From Parascedosporium putredinis (lineage: Eukaryota > Ascomycota > Sordariomycetes > Microascales > Microascaceae), in assembly GCA_949357655.1 (NCBI GenBank), contig CASHTG010000015.1, positions 3,410,001 to 3,474,000 on the forward strand: a stretch of 64,000 nucleotides of DNA, read 5' to 3'. The position numbers and the translations under genes were made by a program. Below, piece after piece: positions 21,722-33,218 of this stretch. The notes under the pieces are model-generated. The model was not told the DNA's origin and did no database searches. It saw only the letters and a program-made list of their open reading frames with translations. Numbering within the stretch: the first letter of the stretch is position 1; every line of letters starts with the position of its first letter.

Positions 21722-23913
21722 ATGGATCAGCAAGCGCAACGCGGCCGGTCCCCATCGGCCGGCCACCAGCTTCCTATAAATCAATCGCCGTCGCTAACCC
21801 CGACCGCTTACCCTCCGATCAACGACGCATCGATTGGACTCGGCCTCACCTTAGACCAATCCAACTACCAGACACAGCAAGCTCCTACAAGCACCGACTT
21901 CTCTTACGGCGCTACTGGCTTCTTGACTCCTAATCACCAGCAAGCAACCTTTGACCCCACGCAAACTTTGGCCCCTTCCGCCACCGACGGGAACTTGGCC
22001 TTTGCCGGCCAGGCACAAACCTCGCCTTACCTAGCCCCTTCCAACTTCAACGACGCTGGCGACTTCTCGCTGTTCCCCGTCACGAGCCAGGCAGAGCCCT
22101 TTGACCAACCTCTCTTTGAGCCTTCCACCCTCAACCCTTCCGATATCAACAATATGAGCTCCCCGCAGATTAACCACTCCCCCACCCCTCCTCATCTCCT
22201 CAAGCCCGAGCCCCACGGTTCGCCGGCCTTCAACCACCACCAGCACTTCTCCTCGCCTCCTTCGAGTCACTCGCGAAACGTTTCCCTTGGCCCGGAGGCC
22301 GCGCTGCTTCCTAACCACCTCAGTGAATGGAGTCAGCCACAGTTCCACACCCATAGGAGATCCCCTTCGGAATTCTCCGAGGTGTCTAGTGTCGCGCCCT
22401 CGCCTAACCTCGTGAGCCATGATGCGTTTGAATCTGTTGAGGGTGCCCACTCTCCGATGCAAAGGCCGCAAGATGCCGGTCTTTATCAAGAGGTACTCGG
22501 CATCGGAACCTTTAGCCTTTCGGACCCCCAGCACAGCCCCAACCTCCACGGCCGGAGCCCTTCCCTGAGCCCGGCGATCTCGCCCCGCATCCTCCCGGCG
22601 CAAGGTCCGGATCTGAGCCACGTCACGGGCGCCTTTGGTCTTGCTCATGCACAGAACCCTTACGGAGCCATGCCCACTCTCCAGAGTGAGGCCTTCCCCA
22701 ATCTGCAACCATCCGGTGACCTTCCCCAACTCGCACCGCCTGCCATCAACATTGACTACGCGCCCACCTCTCAGCGTGCCATCTTCGATCCCCTAAGAAC
22801 ACGATGGATGCCGACTCTCTCACACCGCCTGACACTCGAGGTATGTCTTCCCCAGAGCTTGATCACCACAAAGCTTTCTCCCCTCCGTAGCAGACTCTTA
22901 GCTTCCTTTGGACTTGGCTGACATGGCAAAATCGTTTACAGGACGCGGACGCAAGCGAGCCGTCACTGACCCCTACAGTGCCGCTGGTGGCATGGTAAAC
23001 CGCAGCGCCCTCAGCCCCGGTTCCCTTTCGCCAAACCTCGCGCCCGACTCGAGGGACACCTCGCGGTCCCTTTCCTCTTGACCGACAGACGATGACAGCC
23101 GCGAACAGGAGGCGACAGTCAACTTCTGCGGTGCCCAATAACGTAATTGCGCTGAGGCTGGCTGATCCCGAGTATCAGAATGCGCAGGATAGCGGGAACC
23201 CCAAGAGGGTGCAGAAACATCCCGCGACGTTCCAGTGCACGCTCTGCCCCAAGCGATTCACCCGAGCGTACAACTTGCGATCCCATCTGCGAACGCACAC
23301 GGACGAGCGTCCGTTCGTCTGCACGGTGTGCGGCAAGGCGTTTGCCCGCCAGCATGACCGCAAGCGACACGAGAGCCTGCATTCGGGCGAGAAGAAGTTT
23401 GTCTGCAAGGGTGACCTCAAGTCCGGAAGCCAGTGGGGGTGCGGTCGTCGCTTCGCTCGCGCGGACGCTCTCGGCCGCCACTTCAGGTCCGAGGCTGGTC
23501 GCATCTGCATCAAGTCACTACTGGATGAAGAGACACTCGAACGCCAGCGGCTCTGGCAAGAGCAGCGGATGCAGCAGAACATGGCGCACACCATGGTCAA
23601 CCAAGGGCCGATGATAGATCCCACCACTGGCTTCGCGTTAGATCCCAACGGCGGGTACGCGCTACCCGCTGCGCTTTTGGCCCAATACCCTGCTCTCGCG
23701 CAGGTCAACTGGGGTGCACCGGACATGAACAATCCCGGAGCCGATGATGAACTCGGTGGCCGATCTTCATTCGACGCCAGCGATTACGATGATGGCGACG
23801 ACACCGGTTACATCAGCGGCCACAGCGGTGGTTTTGGCGGAGAGGGCAGCGTTTCAGCCCAGGGCTACAGCGAGGTGGGATACGCGAGCGACTACAGCCA
23901 GGGCCCACGATAA
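21722..23913 (+). CDS. CRZ1: Calcineurin-responsive C2H2 zinc-finger transcription factor (Crz1 type)
   Basis: Crz1 is dephosphorylated by calcineurin on calcium or wall stress, enters the nucleus and activates ion-homeostasis and cell-wall genes. Exon 1 (21722-22840) encodes a long Ser/Pro/Gln-rich N-terminus with a conserved PAINIDYAP segment, one candidate for calcineurin docking. A GTATGT intron ends at 22941. The DNA-binding block follows: [20 protein letters not shown], then [20 protein letters not shown], then an atypical third finger (FVCKG...[16 protein letters not shown]). This arrangement is diagnostic of fungal Crz1. A Gln-rich linker and an acidic/Gly C-terminus end at 23913. One base is missing near 22795 ([12 protein letters not shown] restored). 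Between 22995 and 23088 there is either a second intron (GTAAAC...GACAG, 94 nt, in phase) or indels, since the literal reading stops at 23080. About 665-700 residues. Confidence 0.92.
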
Positions 23914-26046
23914 TCCCGACACTCGTCCATCCCCTCTCCTGTCACCTTTTCTTGAGCATAGCTACAACCGAGCGCGGCGGATAATGTGAGAGGGGCTTGG
24001 TGGTCCAAACCAGCCCGTCTCCCCGTCCTTGATCTTCTTCATTTTGTTCTTGCTTTGGCTTGCTTTCGCCCACATTATCTTGGGTTCCACCACCGAATGC
24101 CGGGGATCTACGGATTCCCAAACCTCTAATGACGTCCTTACCCGGGCATGTCTGTCTTTTACGACAATTGGAGTTTGATTTTTATTATACTATTATTCAC
24201 GGATGTCCTAGACTGGGATCATGACGGCAAGGAATGAACGACCTGGGACATGGGCTTGTTCCTTATTTTTAGGGGATTGGGGTCTTTTTATGTTACTTTT
24301 TCTTCTCTGTCATTCTTCGCTTCCCAACTTCCACCTTCTTGTTTGTTGGATCATTGCCTTTGCTCTTTTTATTCTTTTTTCGGTCTCACCGGAGGATCAT
24401 CTGGGTCTTCGATGAAGGTTGCTTGATGTCAGATGGAGGACGGACGACTATTATAGATATCATTGTCCATCGTTCTCTTTATTTTTAGTCATCGGTTTTT
24501 TTTTCTTTGTTTCAAGTCCAGCTCTTGTTCTACGTGCTTCGCGTCTGCTTCCGCCTCTCCATCGTTTCTCTACGGCCTGTTCCACCTGTTCAAGCCTTGT
24601 CCTCCGTATAGATACCAGCAACAATGCGTTTTTAATCTTCAGCGTGATTTTCTTTCTTTTTCTTTCCCTGGTAGTGATGTCCATCGTTGCATGCGAGCCG
24701 ATTTCTTGCGCGGAATTCCCTTGCGCGCAAAACCCGAACGGGGAGGATAAGGGTCGAGAACGGGCGGTGGTATGTATAGGTCAGCTGTATATTGAAGGCG
24801 TTGGATAGTTGTAATTGATGGCTCGGGGCTTAGGGTTCCGTCGTCTCGTGAGATCCATGGATCCAGGGATAGATCAATCCATGCATTTTCATCGGCTCAA
24901 ATTGGTTCAGAGGCTTCGAGATAGGCTTTTCATCAACGCATTACTGGTCCTGCAAGTTTAGCTACGTGTAGTTTTCATTCAAGATGGATGCCTCCAACAT
25001 CATTGATCTACTAGATGCAAAGGCTGTCCTACAACGACTGATGCCTCCTCATTTGCCCAACTAAGCTCGAGCCCGGGCCCGCTGAGGCTCCGTGTTGGAA
25101 CTCTGAGAGGCTCGGCAAGCGTGGGTGATGATTGATAAGTGGGCACCTAGTGATGACCCCACGTCCCAAAGTGAAGCTCAAAGGCGCCGGAGCCACCAAG
25201 TTGGAGCTTACACCTCACTATGAATTGATCCATTGTTTTCTACCTTTCGCATAAGCTCTAGAAAGGGCGACTCCTCATCAGTTTCTCTGCCAAAGTCCAC
25301 CACTATCGTCTGACGAGGTTCGTGGCGAGGTTTGGGCCGGGCTGAACATGCGGGGACCGCCACCTCTTGGTGCTAGCAGGTGGGGGAGGCGCCACAGAAT
25401 ACTGGAAATGCCACGCCGGCAGAGTGAACTGTGGTTACCTCAATCCGATCTGTCTCTGTCTACAGTGTTTCTTTTGGAGGGGGAGGAATTAAAGTTTATA
25501 AGCAGTCAGACGCTTCCACACATCGTAGATGACCACGTCACTCCCGACACAGCCGCGGCTAGTGAAGTAGCTTGAGGCTTCCCGGCCGATGCACAAAGGT
25601 TGGAAAACTGATTTCTCAGCGGCCAAGGAGCTATCCCTCGCTAGATGGACGCGATTGGAAAAAAGGACCCGTGGGGTTCCCCCCTTCGCCCCTCTCTCCC
25701 TCCAAGACCATGCCCATGACCCGCTCTTGCCCGCCTACACCCATGCTCCGGGCGGCACTTTGCGCCAGCGCCGCGAGGAACTATTACAGCATCTCAACCC
25801 ATCTCTGGGCCTGTCCAGCTCCATAATCGCACTAAAAGGACCCCTCCACCCCTCTTTTCTGTCTCGGCCCTTGCCATGCTGTGCCGCTGCCGCCGGAAGC
25901 TCGCCCACGTTGTCTCTCTCCCCATCCTCCATCGTTCTTTCCCTTTTTTCAATCTCCTCACGTCATCCTTCTTCTTTCCGTGTAGTCTTCACTGACCAAT
26001 TTCAAAGTCAACCGTAATTTACAAAGAACTCGACCAGCTTCTCACA
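23914..26046. other. Intergenic region between CRZ1 and the oxidoreductase gene
   Basis: The first about 900 bases are T-rich with TCTTTT-type tracts and probably include the CRZ1 3' untranslated region. The last about 400 bases before 26047 are C/T-rich (CTCTCTCCCCATCC-like words near 25915), typical of a leader. No coding signature, tRNA or repeat family is recognised between them. Confidence 0.45.
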
Positions 26047-27363
26047 ATGGCTCAAAATAAAGCGATCGTTGTCGCCAAGGCCGGGGACGCCCGCATCCTG
26101 GACGTCCCTTACCCCACGCTGCCCGGTGACGATTACATGATTGTCAAGACCACCGCGGTCGCCATCAACCCCACCGACTGGAAGCACGTCAATTTCGCCA
26201 GCCAACTCGGCAACGAGAACACACGCGTCGGATGCGATTATGCCGGCGTCGTACAAGAAGTCGGTCCTGCCGTAACCCAGTACAAGCCAGGCGACAGAGT
26301 CTGTGGCTTCATCAACGGATGGTATGAGCAGTTCCTTTCGTGGTTCCCTCCATTCCCTTTATTCATTCCTGTTCTATCCCCCTTAAAGATATCTTGTAGA
26401 CTCAGTCCCTAAAAAGATCTTTGTGTGAATGACGGAGAGGAGGAGTGGGGGAGGGAGGGACCTCTTCTTTTTATCATCACTTCTTCTAACTAAATCCGTG
26501 GGTGCACAGCAACAAATTCAGAGATACCGACGGCGCCTACGCTACGTATGCCGCCTCCAAAGCACCCGTGCAGGGCAGGGTCCCCAAGGGCTGGTCCGAT
26601 GAGCAGGCAGCGACACTCGGCGTGTCCATCACCACAGTTGTAAGTGGGACGGCCCGACCCCCAGGGGCCAAAGCGGCAAAGACTCCGTTTCTAACTACCA
26701 AACTGTGCAGGGTCAAGGGCTGTACCAAACACTAGGCCTCCAACTCCCCGCCGAGCCGACCCAGGACAAGACCCCCTCCTCATTTACGGCGGTACCACCG
26801 CCACGGGCATCTACGGGATCCAGTTCGCCAAGCTCTCGGGCTACACCGTCATCACCACCGGCTCCCCCAAGAACCACGAGCTCCTCAAGTCCCTCGGCGC
26901 CGACCATGTCTTTGACTACCGCTCCCCGACCCTAGTCCAGGATATCCGCGCCGCGGCGGGCGACAACCTCAGCTACGCCTGGGACTGCCACGCCGATCAG
27001 GCAAGCGCCAACGTGTGCGCCCGCGCCCTGAACCAGGACGGCGCCCACTACGCCGGGCTCCTCGGCGGCATCGACCGCGCCGTCAAGGCGGCCAACCCCA
27101 AGGCCAAGGTATCGGTCTCGCTCGGCTACACCTCCTTTGGCGAGGACGCGTGGCTCGGCGCCCTGTACCCGGCGTCCCAGGCCGACTTTGACTTTGCCAA
27201 GAAGTTTTGGCCCCTCGCCATCGATCTGCTGGACGAGGGCAAGGTCAAGCCCATCGCCATCGACGTCAACAGAGGCGGCAGCGGGCTGGAGGGTGTTCTT
27301 GTCGGCTTGAAGGAGCTGGCGGCGGGCAAGGTCAGCGCGCAGAAGCTGGTATATACCCTTTGA
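26047..27363 (+). CDS. NADPH-dependent MDR oxidoreductase (quinone reductase / enoyl reductase-like)
   Basis: Medium-chain dehydrogenase/reductase family. The N-terminal GroES-like fold is visible in VKTTAVAINPTDWKH, GCDYAGVVQEVG and YKPGDRVCGFING. The Rossmann half shows LIYGGTTATGIYGIQFAKLS and LKSLGADHVFDYRSP. The catalytic zinc cysteines of alcohol dehydrogenases are absent, so it belongs with the zinc-independent quinone reductases and trans-acting enoyl reductases (toxD/LovC-like) common in fungi. Introns are 26322-26509 and 26640-26710. About 352 residues. One C is missing in the run 26772-26776, after QDKTP; restoring it closes the phase. No polyketide synthase or other cluster gene is adjacent, so a secondary-metabolite role is not supported by context, and the substrate is unknown. 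Confidence 0.9.
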
Positions 27364-30300
27364 GGCTAAGGGACTTCCGGGTACCTCGGTGGGTTTGGGG
27401 GCCCCATCGCAATAGAGTGCACGAGGCAATGAGAGATACAGGATCAGGCTAGAAGCACGCACTGCGCGCTGAGCGAAGAGGCTGCGGTCAGGACAAAATC
27501 ACAAACACCCTCCCACGGGAAGGCAGGCACACACGCACGCACGCGCAGATATATATATACATACATGTAGCTATCAGTACGAAAGAGTAATGCCAATTGC
27601 GGCTCAAAGGCACGATTCAGCCCGGCCACCACTCATCACGCAAAAGTTTAATACACTTGAGCTTAGTCTCTCTTATCGCTTTGCATGTCTAATCTCCAAA
27701 CCAATACATTCAAAGGATTAGCGCTGAGGGCATAAGGGCACGAGAGCATGTCTTCGGCTCGGTTATACGGACAGCATGTCCATCCCATCTCCATCTTTTC
27801 TCATATCCAACATGTTCGTGCTCCAATCGGTTTCCACATGCTGCGAGGTGAAGATGCACAGGCATGATCGGGCACGCGGGTCGTACTGCAGCAGCCCCTT
27901 GTGTAAGGGCATCGTCCTTTGTACGCCCGCTTGTGGCGACCATACTATGCTCAAAACCTATCGCGTGGTGGAACGACGGCTGAGATACAGGTAGCTGAGT
28001 GTATCGCAACCAAACATGGGGAACGTATCGTACCCTTGGCAACTGCAGCAGGCGTACGAAGCAACGAGATATGTTTGCCACAGGCAAGTTTCGGACTTTG
28101 CTCCTATTTGAAAGATGTAAATATCTGGTAAGAAAAGCATCTACTTGTATCTGCGTGTGTATATCTTTCATTCCCTAGAGAGGATGCATGCCGAACCAGC
28201 TCACCTAGGCTCCTATCAATGGGATGGGATGAACAAGACCATAGCTCATTGATGCCAGTGCAGGTTCGAGGTGTGTTACTGCTGCTGGCGCCGCCGTGGA
28301 ACTTAATCACGGTTGGACGAGGTGCTTCGGTATCGATATGTAGCACATGGAGCGTGGTATCAACCTGAGAGGTGGAGAGTGATCTCTCCCTAGCGTGCAT
28401 ACCTTACTCTTATACCATACTTTTCTCTTTTATCTCTTCTAGGGCGTCTTTCAAGACAGAAGGAATGCAAGAGTGCAATAGTGTATATAATACGACTTGG
28501 TTAGTTGACGAAGACGATAGTACCACAGCCACAGCGTCTCGCAAGTCAACGGTCTATCTAGAAATCTATTTGCCTGTGAAACTCTTTGTGATGTGTGGCC
28601 TGATAACTCAAACAGCCAGTTTTTCTTTCTCTTTGTGCCACATAATATACTTGGATATATGTTCACTCTCCATTTCACCCTTTCTTTCTTTTTCTCTTTT
28701 TTGCTCTCTCCCTCTTTATTGTTGAAAGAATCCCCTCTTTTCGGGACTACACTAATAGCAGGGAGTTGTCGGAAGCATGAGCAGGCCATTTTTATTAGGG
28801 AAGGATTCGGAGGAACGGGAGATGCGTTCGAGAAGGATTTCGAAGCGTCTGGTCACGGACGATGGCCTTGGAGAAGCCCCTGCCGTGGTTCCCTCATGGT
28901 GCTTGTCATACTCTCATGCTTGACAACATATGTGCACCGGGATCAAGCTCTTTTTCTCCCTCTATGTCTATCTACTTGGTTTTGGAGAGGACAAAAATTC
29001 CGCAAATTCTTGGAATGCAGAGTCACGATGGTTAGATGACCAAAAGCCTGACTCCTACGTCCCACGGAGCTAGCTTCGCGTTCTCTTAGAACACTGGATT
29101 CCGCATTTCTTGCTGATGGGGGCTAGCCTGCAATGTGGCCAACGCTCACATTTCCGAGCAGAGAGGGAGTGCCTTTAGCATAGTCCACCCATGACAAGAT
29201 GCCTCGTGTTGTGCAAAACAAGCCGCGGATTCCATGTGTATTCGGAGCATATGCCGCTAACGCCGTCCTTGCTAGCAGCGGATCGATCTCATCAAGGACA
29301 GGACACCCTCAGAAAAAAAGAAAAAGAAAATCACTTCCCGATGATACGCTACTCCCGAAGCCAGCGAAAAGTTCCCCGCTTCTCTCCAAAGGGAGGGGCG
29401 GGCCTTCCAGACAGGCTGGCGTTCGTGAAGAGTCACAGAAGTCAAGTGCGGAGAAGCCACGAGACTAGCAATTCCTCAAAAAAGGCCACCGGGCTGGGCT
29501 CGAAATCCGACTCTATCGCCTTCTCTTCGCTTCCCTCGGGTATCAATAATGTGGGCTTCACGTCAATCATCCCGCCAACCCACCTCAGTGCTGGCTTGGA
29601 AAGTGCAGCGGCGGAGAAGGGACTCTCTCGGCAAAGCACGCGGTTGATGCCGGGGCTCTCCTCTTTTGTTTCCCCTCCTCCCGTCCAGCTACCCGAGCCA
29701 ACCTCCAGCCCGGCGGGTGGGGGAGGGGCGGTTGCCCAACCCGATGACTCTGCGTAGCATATTGTAATATTGTAGGCAATCTCTAGGAGCCTTGCCCTCC
29801 CTCTCCCACTCTCGCGCTGCCTCGCCCTACATTCGCCTTACCTTATCTATCTGGGGTGGAACGATTGTTTTAGATCTTCCGCGCGAGCCTCGCCTCGCAT
29901 CCCTTCGCTCGTCAAAAAGGGGTGCACAAAGCACAACATTTTCGGTGCTCTTTCCTCTCGCAGCGAATGATACCTGTGTACACGGTTATAATTTGTCTCC
30001 CAGGTCGCCGCAAAAATGCGGGTTATAATTGGGGAGGTGCCTGTTTAGACGTGGGGCTTGAGACAGCATGCTGAAGGTGATGGCACCAATCGATAGCCAA
30101 TGAGCCAATGCTCTCTGATGGAGTGGCGTTTTTCTCTACTTTTGTTTTGACATTGGGCTGGGAGGAGGCATGTAGCGTGGAGGAAAATAGACTTGGAGTT
30201 GGCGGTGAGCGTTGAGCGATGCCTGTTTTGGCAAAGTGGTGGACGGGGTGAGAGCTTTGAACTCCACAGGGTCTCTACCTGCGAGCCCCATCGATTAGCT

Positions 30301-31793
30301 ATCGATTGATGTTTTAGTTCCCGCTTGTGCGGATCATAGCCTCCTCGTCCTCAGTTCTACCTTCCGACATTGACGGGCTGTTTCTTGGGTTTGCTTTCCT
30401 TTTTCTTTTTCGTTCTTTTTTTTTCTTTTTCTTTTTTCTTTTCTTTCTAATTCTCTTTTTCTTTTCTTTCTTTTCTTTCCCGCGCTCTTTCGCTTGAATT
30501 ACTTCATAGATTCCGCATGTCCCCTTCCCCATACCTTCTTTTGAATTAGTATGGCCTACTTTTACCTCAACATTATTTAGACCCTAATTTGCAAGGATGA
30601 CCTCGGCAAAAACCAAGTGTTTGCGAAGACGATCCTTGAACCACTGCCGGGACGAGCACTGGCTCCGTGGCTAGTGTGTTGCAGCCACTACATGTTATGG
30701 GCAAGATATCGAGGCTCTGAGAAAGCAGCTCGGGAAGGTTAACGCCTCTGTTCCGTCACGTCACCAGCCTCCGCGAAACTGGGCTAGCTCTTTAGTCGGC
30801 AGTAGTTTAGCGGTGCCTGCCGGGCAGGTCTTCATGCGCTGCTACTGCGCGTCCTCTATTAATTCCACTGAGAGACGGTGTTGTGCCTCTGCCTCTCCAA
30901 CAGTTTGCTTGCTTTTACCCCCGTCTATGCGCCCACCCGCCTGCTTCAACATGGGAAAGGAAAGCCCTATGCCTATGCGTGCGAGGGTTGTTCTTGCTCT
31001 GGGTTGATAGGCTGGGCAGATTAAAATAGAAAACACACAATCACTCACTTCACAACGCAGCGCAGGCAATGCAGCGTACTCTAGCGGATGGCAACTACGG
31101 CATAGGGCGACGATGACGGGCCCATAAAGAAGTCTTTTAGAAACCTGCGAGTGCTTATTTCTAAAGATCGACAGACCTCCTCGGTTCCTTCGTCCACGAT
31201 CGGGACAAGAGCCCGGTGACGTGGAAGAACCACGGCCCTCTTCAGCTGTCCCGGACGTGGAGCGAGGTGCATCGATGCCCGGCGAGATGTATCGATACCT
31301 CATCTTCTGCACTTCCAATCCAACACGATGCACGCCCAGGATTAGCCAATGTTCAGGCTCGGACTCGTCCAATGAGAGAATCCGCCGAACCGACATGAAG
31401 CTGGAATTTGTAGTCATCAAAAGTAATGATATTATTATCCCACCAGCCGGAGTAGGCCTGGCCACTGTGATTCTACGGGGTCGTCAGACAATAATAATCA
31501 ACCGCCATCATCGACAGGTTGCGCGCGCCATGGGCGAGCGGGATCCGACCTGTGAGTAGCAGGTTGGCTTGTTTCCAGGATGCAGGTTTGTCGACTCTCC
31601 TTTCGAGATCGTGCCGGAACGTTGGATCATCTCTTTCCCAAGCAGGCAATATCAGGCGTTATGCAGCAGGCGTCCCAATCCTCGTTTGCACCACTCATCA
31701 CGCGAGGATTCGCGTCGCAGCGCGCAAGAAGTGACCACGCTTGTCTGAACCAGGCAAGCCTGTGAATAATAATACATCTATGGATGGAAAGGC

Positions 31794-31812
31794 AAAAAAA
31801 AAAAAAAAAAAA
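31794..31812 (+). repeat. Poly-A tract (19 A)
   Basis: Nineteen consecutive A. It shows that long homopolymers are not uniformly collapsed in this sequence, even though short coding runs often lack one base. Confidence 0.95.
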
Positions 31813-32907
31813 GGAGATCGTTCTCCTTACATACCGGTATCCGAGATGCTGGGACCCTGTGTAATTTGGTGAGAGTGTAATATTGCCCGTTTCTTCTTCT
31901 TCTTCTTTTCTCTCGTCTTTCTGTTGAGAGGACCCCGGGCCATCTCACGGTGACAAGGCTTCGTAAAATAGGAAAGACCCAGGCGGGTCGTCAGGAGACA
32001 AAACAGGGACCCATGCCTGCCCGTGACCCTTTGAGATAAGGGCAGCAAAGGGTGGGGGTAGGACGGAGCAAGCAAGGGTCGGGATACACACAGCACAGAC
32101 TTGCGCACAATATTTTACTCGATCAAGCACGACTCAGGAAAACGAGATACAAGAAGTCGAAAAGTTACAAAGTCACTATGTAGGTGCCATTGAGTAGGAA
32201 GAAGACAAGTCTTTCTTCCGAAAGAAAAGGAAAGAAAGAAGGAAAAGAAACCGGTTCAGCGAGTCTCAGATGGGGGTTGTCTCAAACCATCAGGTTCTCG
32301 GGGAGGGGCAGATGGGATACTGTAAAACAGCTTCTCGTGATGGAGTGATCACACACGATGGCGAGGTGCGGGATTGTTACCCATTCGAGCATGGATCTTG
32401 GTGCACCTGACACAAAAGGGGGAGGATGACCTATTCTGGGGAGCCGAGTGGGCGATATACATCATCGCTACATCGAGTTGGTGCCCGGGAGGAACGCTAT
32501 AACATGTATCGTAATGCTCCCGCTCGCGAGAGAGAGGGAGTGGGAGAGATCTGGAAGGAGAACATTTGAAATCGTGCGTGTAGGCCATGAGGGTGGATGG
32601 TGGAGGGACGGCAGAACACTGATTTATTTCAGGGGTCTCTTAGTGGAAGTGTGGTTCATGTGGAGAAACAGCTGGAGACTGACTTCATGCCACGCCCCGC
32701 CACTTTTCCATGTTCTCAGGCTTGATGGTGGCTCGGTGCTCGTCTCCCTCCCAGTGACACTGGGTCTCAAAAGCCTTATTTCCTGTGGAATGGACCGGAT
32801 CTTTGGAAGAGAGAAGAGACCTACACTATTTGATTATGGGCCCGTCCACAATGTGAGAATTAGGGCTTGCCCTTGCTGGCAAAGTGGGCGGTGGCTGGGT
32901 TCATGGG

Positions 32908-32926
32908 AATTCGGATGCTCCGAATT
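32908..32926. repeat. Tight 8-bp hairpin
   Basis: AATTCGGA (32908-32915) and TCCGAATT (32919-32926) are exact complements around a TGC loop. Flanking GGG and CCC extend the stem with a two-base bulge. Confidence 0.8.
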
Positions 32927-33197
32927 AACCCTTGTTGGCAAGGAGGAGCTTCATTCGGTGGAAACATTTGAACTTCAACTTTGTACGTCCGAGACCACAT
33001 TTCGACGTGCAACCTCAGCTCAAGCTTGATACAATGGATCAATGCAGTTGTGTAATGTTAATGTTACGCTCCCTCCTCAGCAAAGATGGCCTTCAATGTT
33101 GTTGGTGGGTACATACACCAGCTTAATTGCTGCTTGCTCGTTTGACATGCACCAATCCCACGTCATCATTCAATGGTGGCTCACTCCCAATCCCAAT

Positions 33198-33218
33198 CAT
33201 GGATCAAATTGATCCATG
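33198..33218. repeat. 21-bp near-perfect palindrome
   Basis: CATGGATCAA (33198-33207) and TTGATCCATG (33209-33218) are exact complements around a single central A. Related words (TTGATCCATG, GATCCATGGATCC) recur at about 24852-24870, 33596-33606 and 35708-35745. Confidence 0.85.

Noticed and set aside
30842..31465. 207-codon minus-strand frame
   Set aside because: Composition is random-like, no family likeness, no splice-linked extensions, and overlapping frames on the other strand are equally open.
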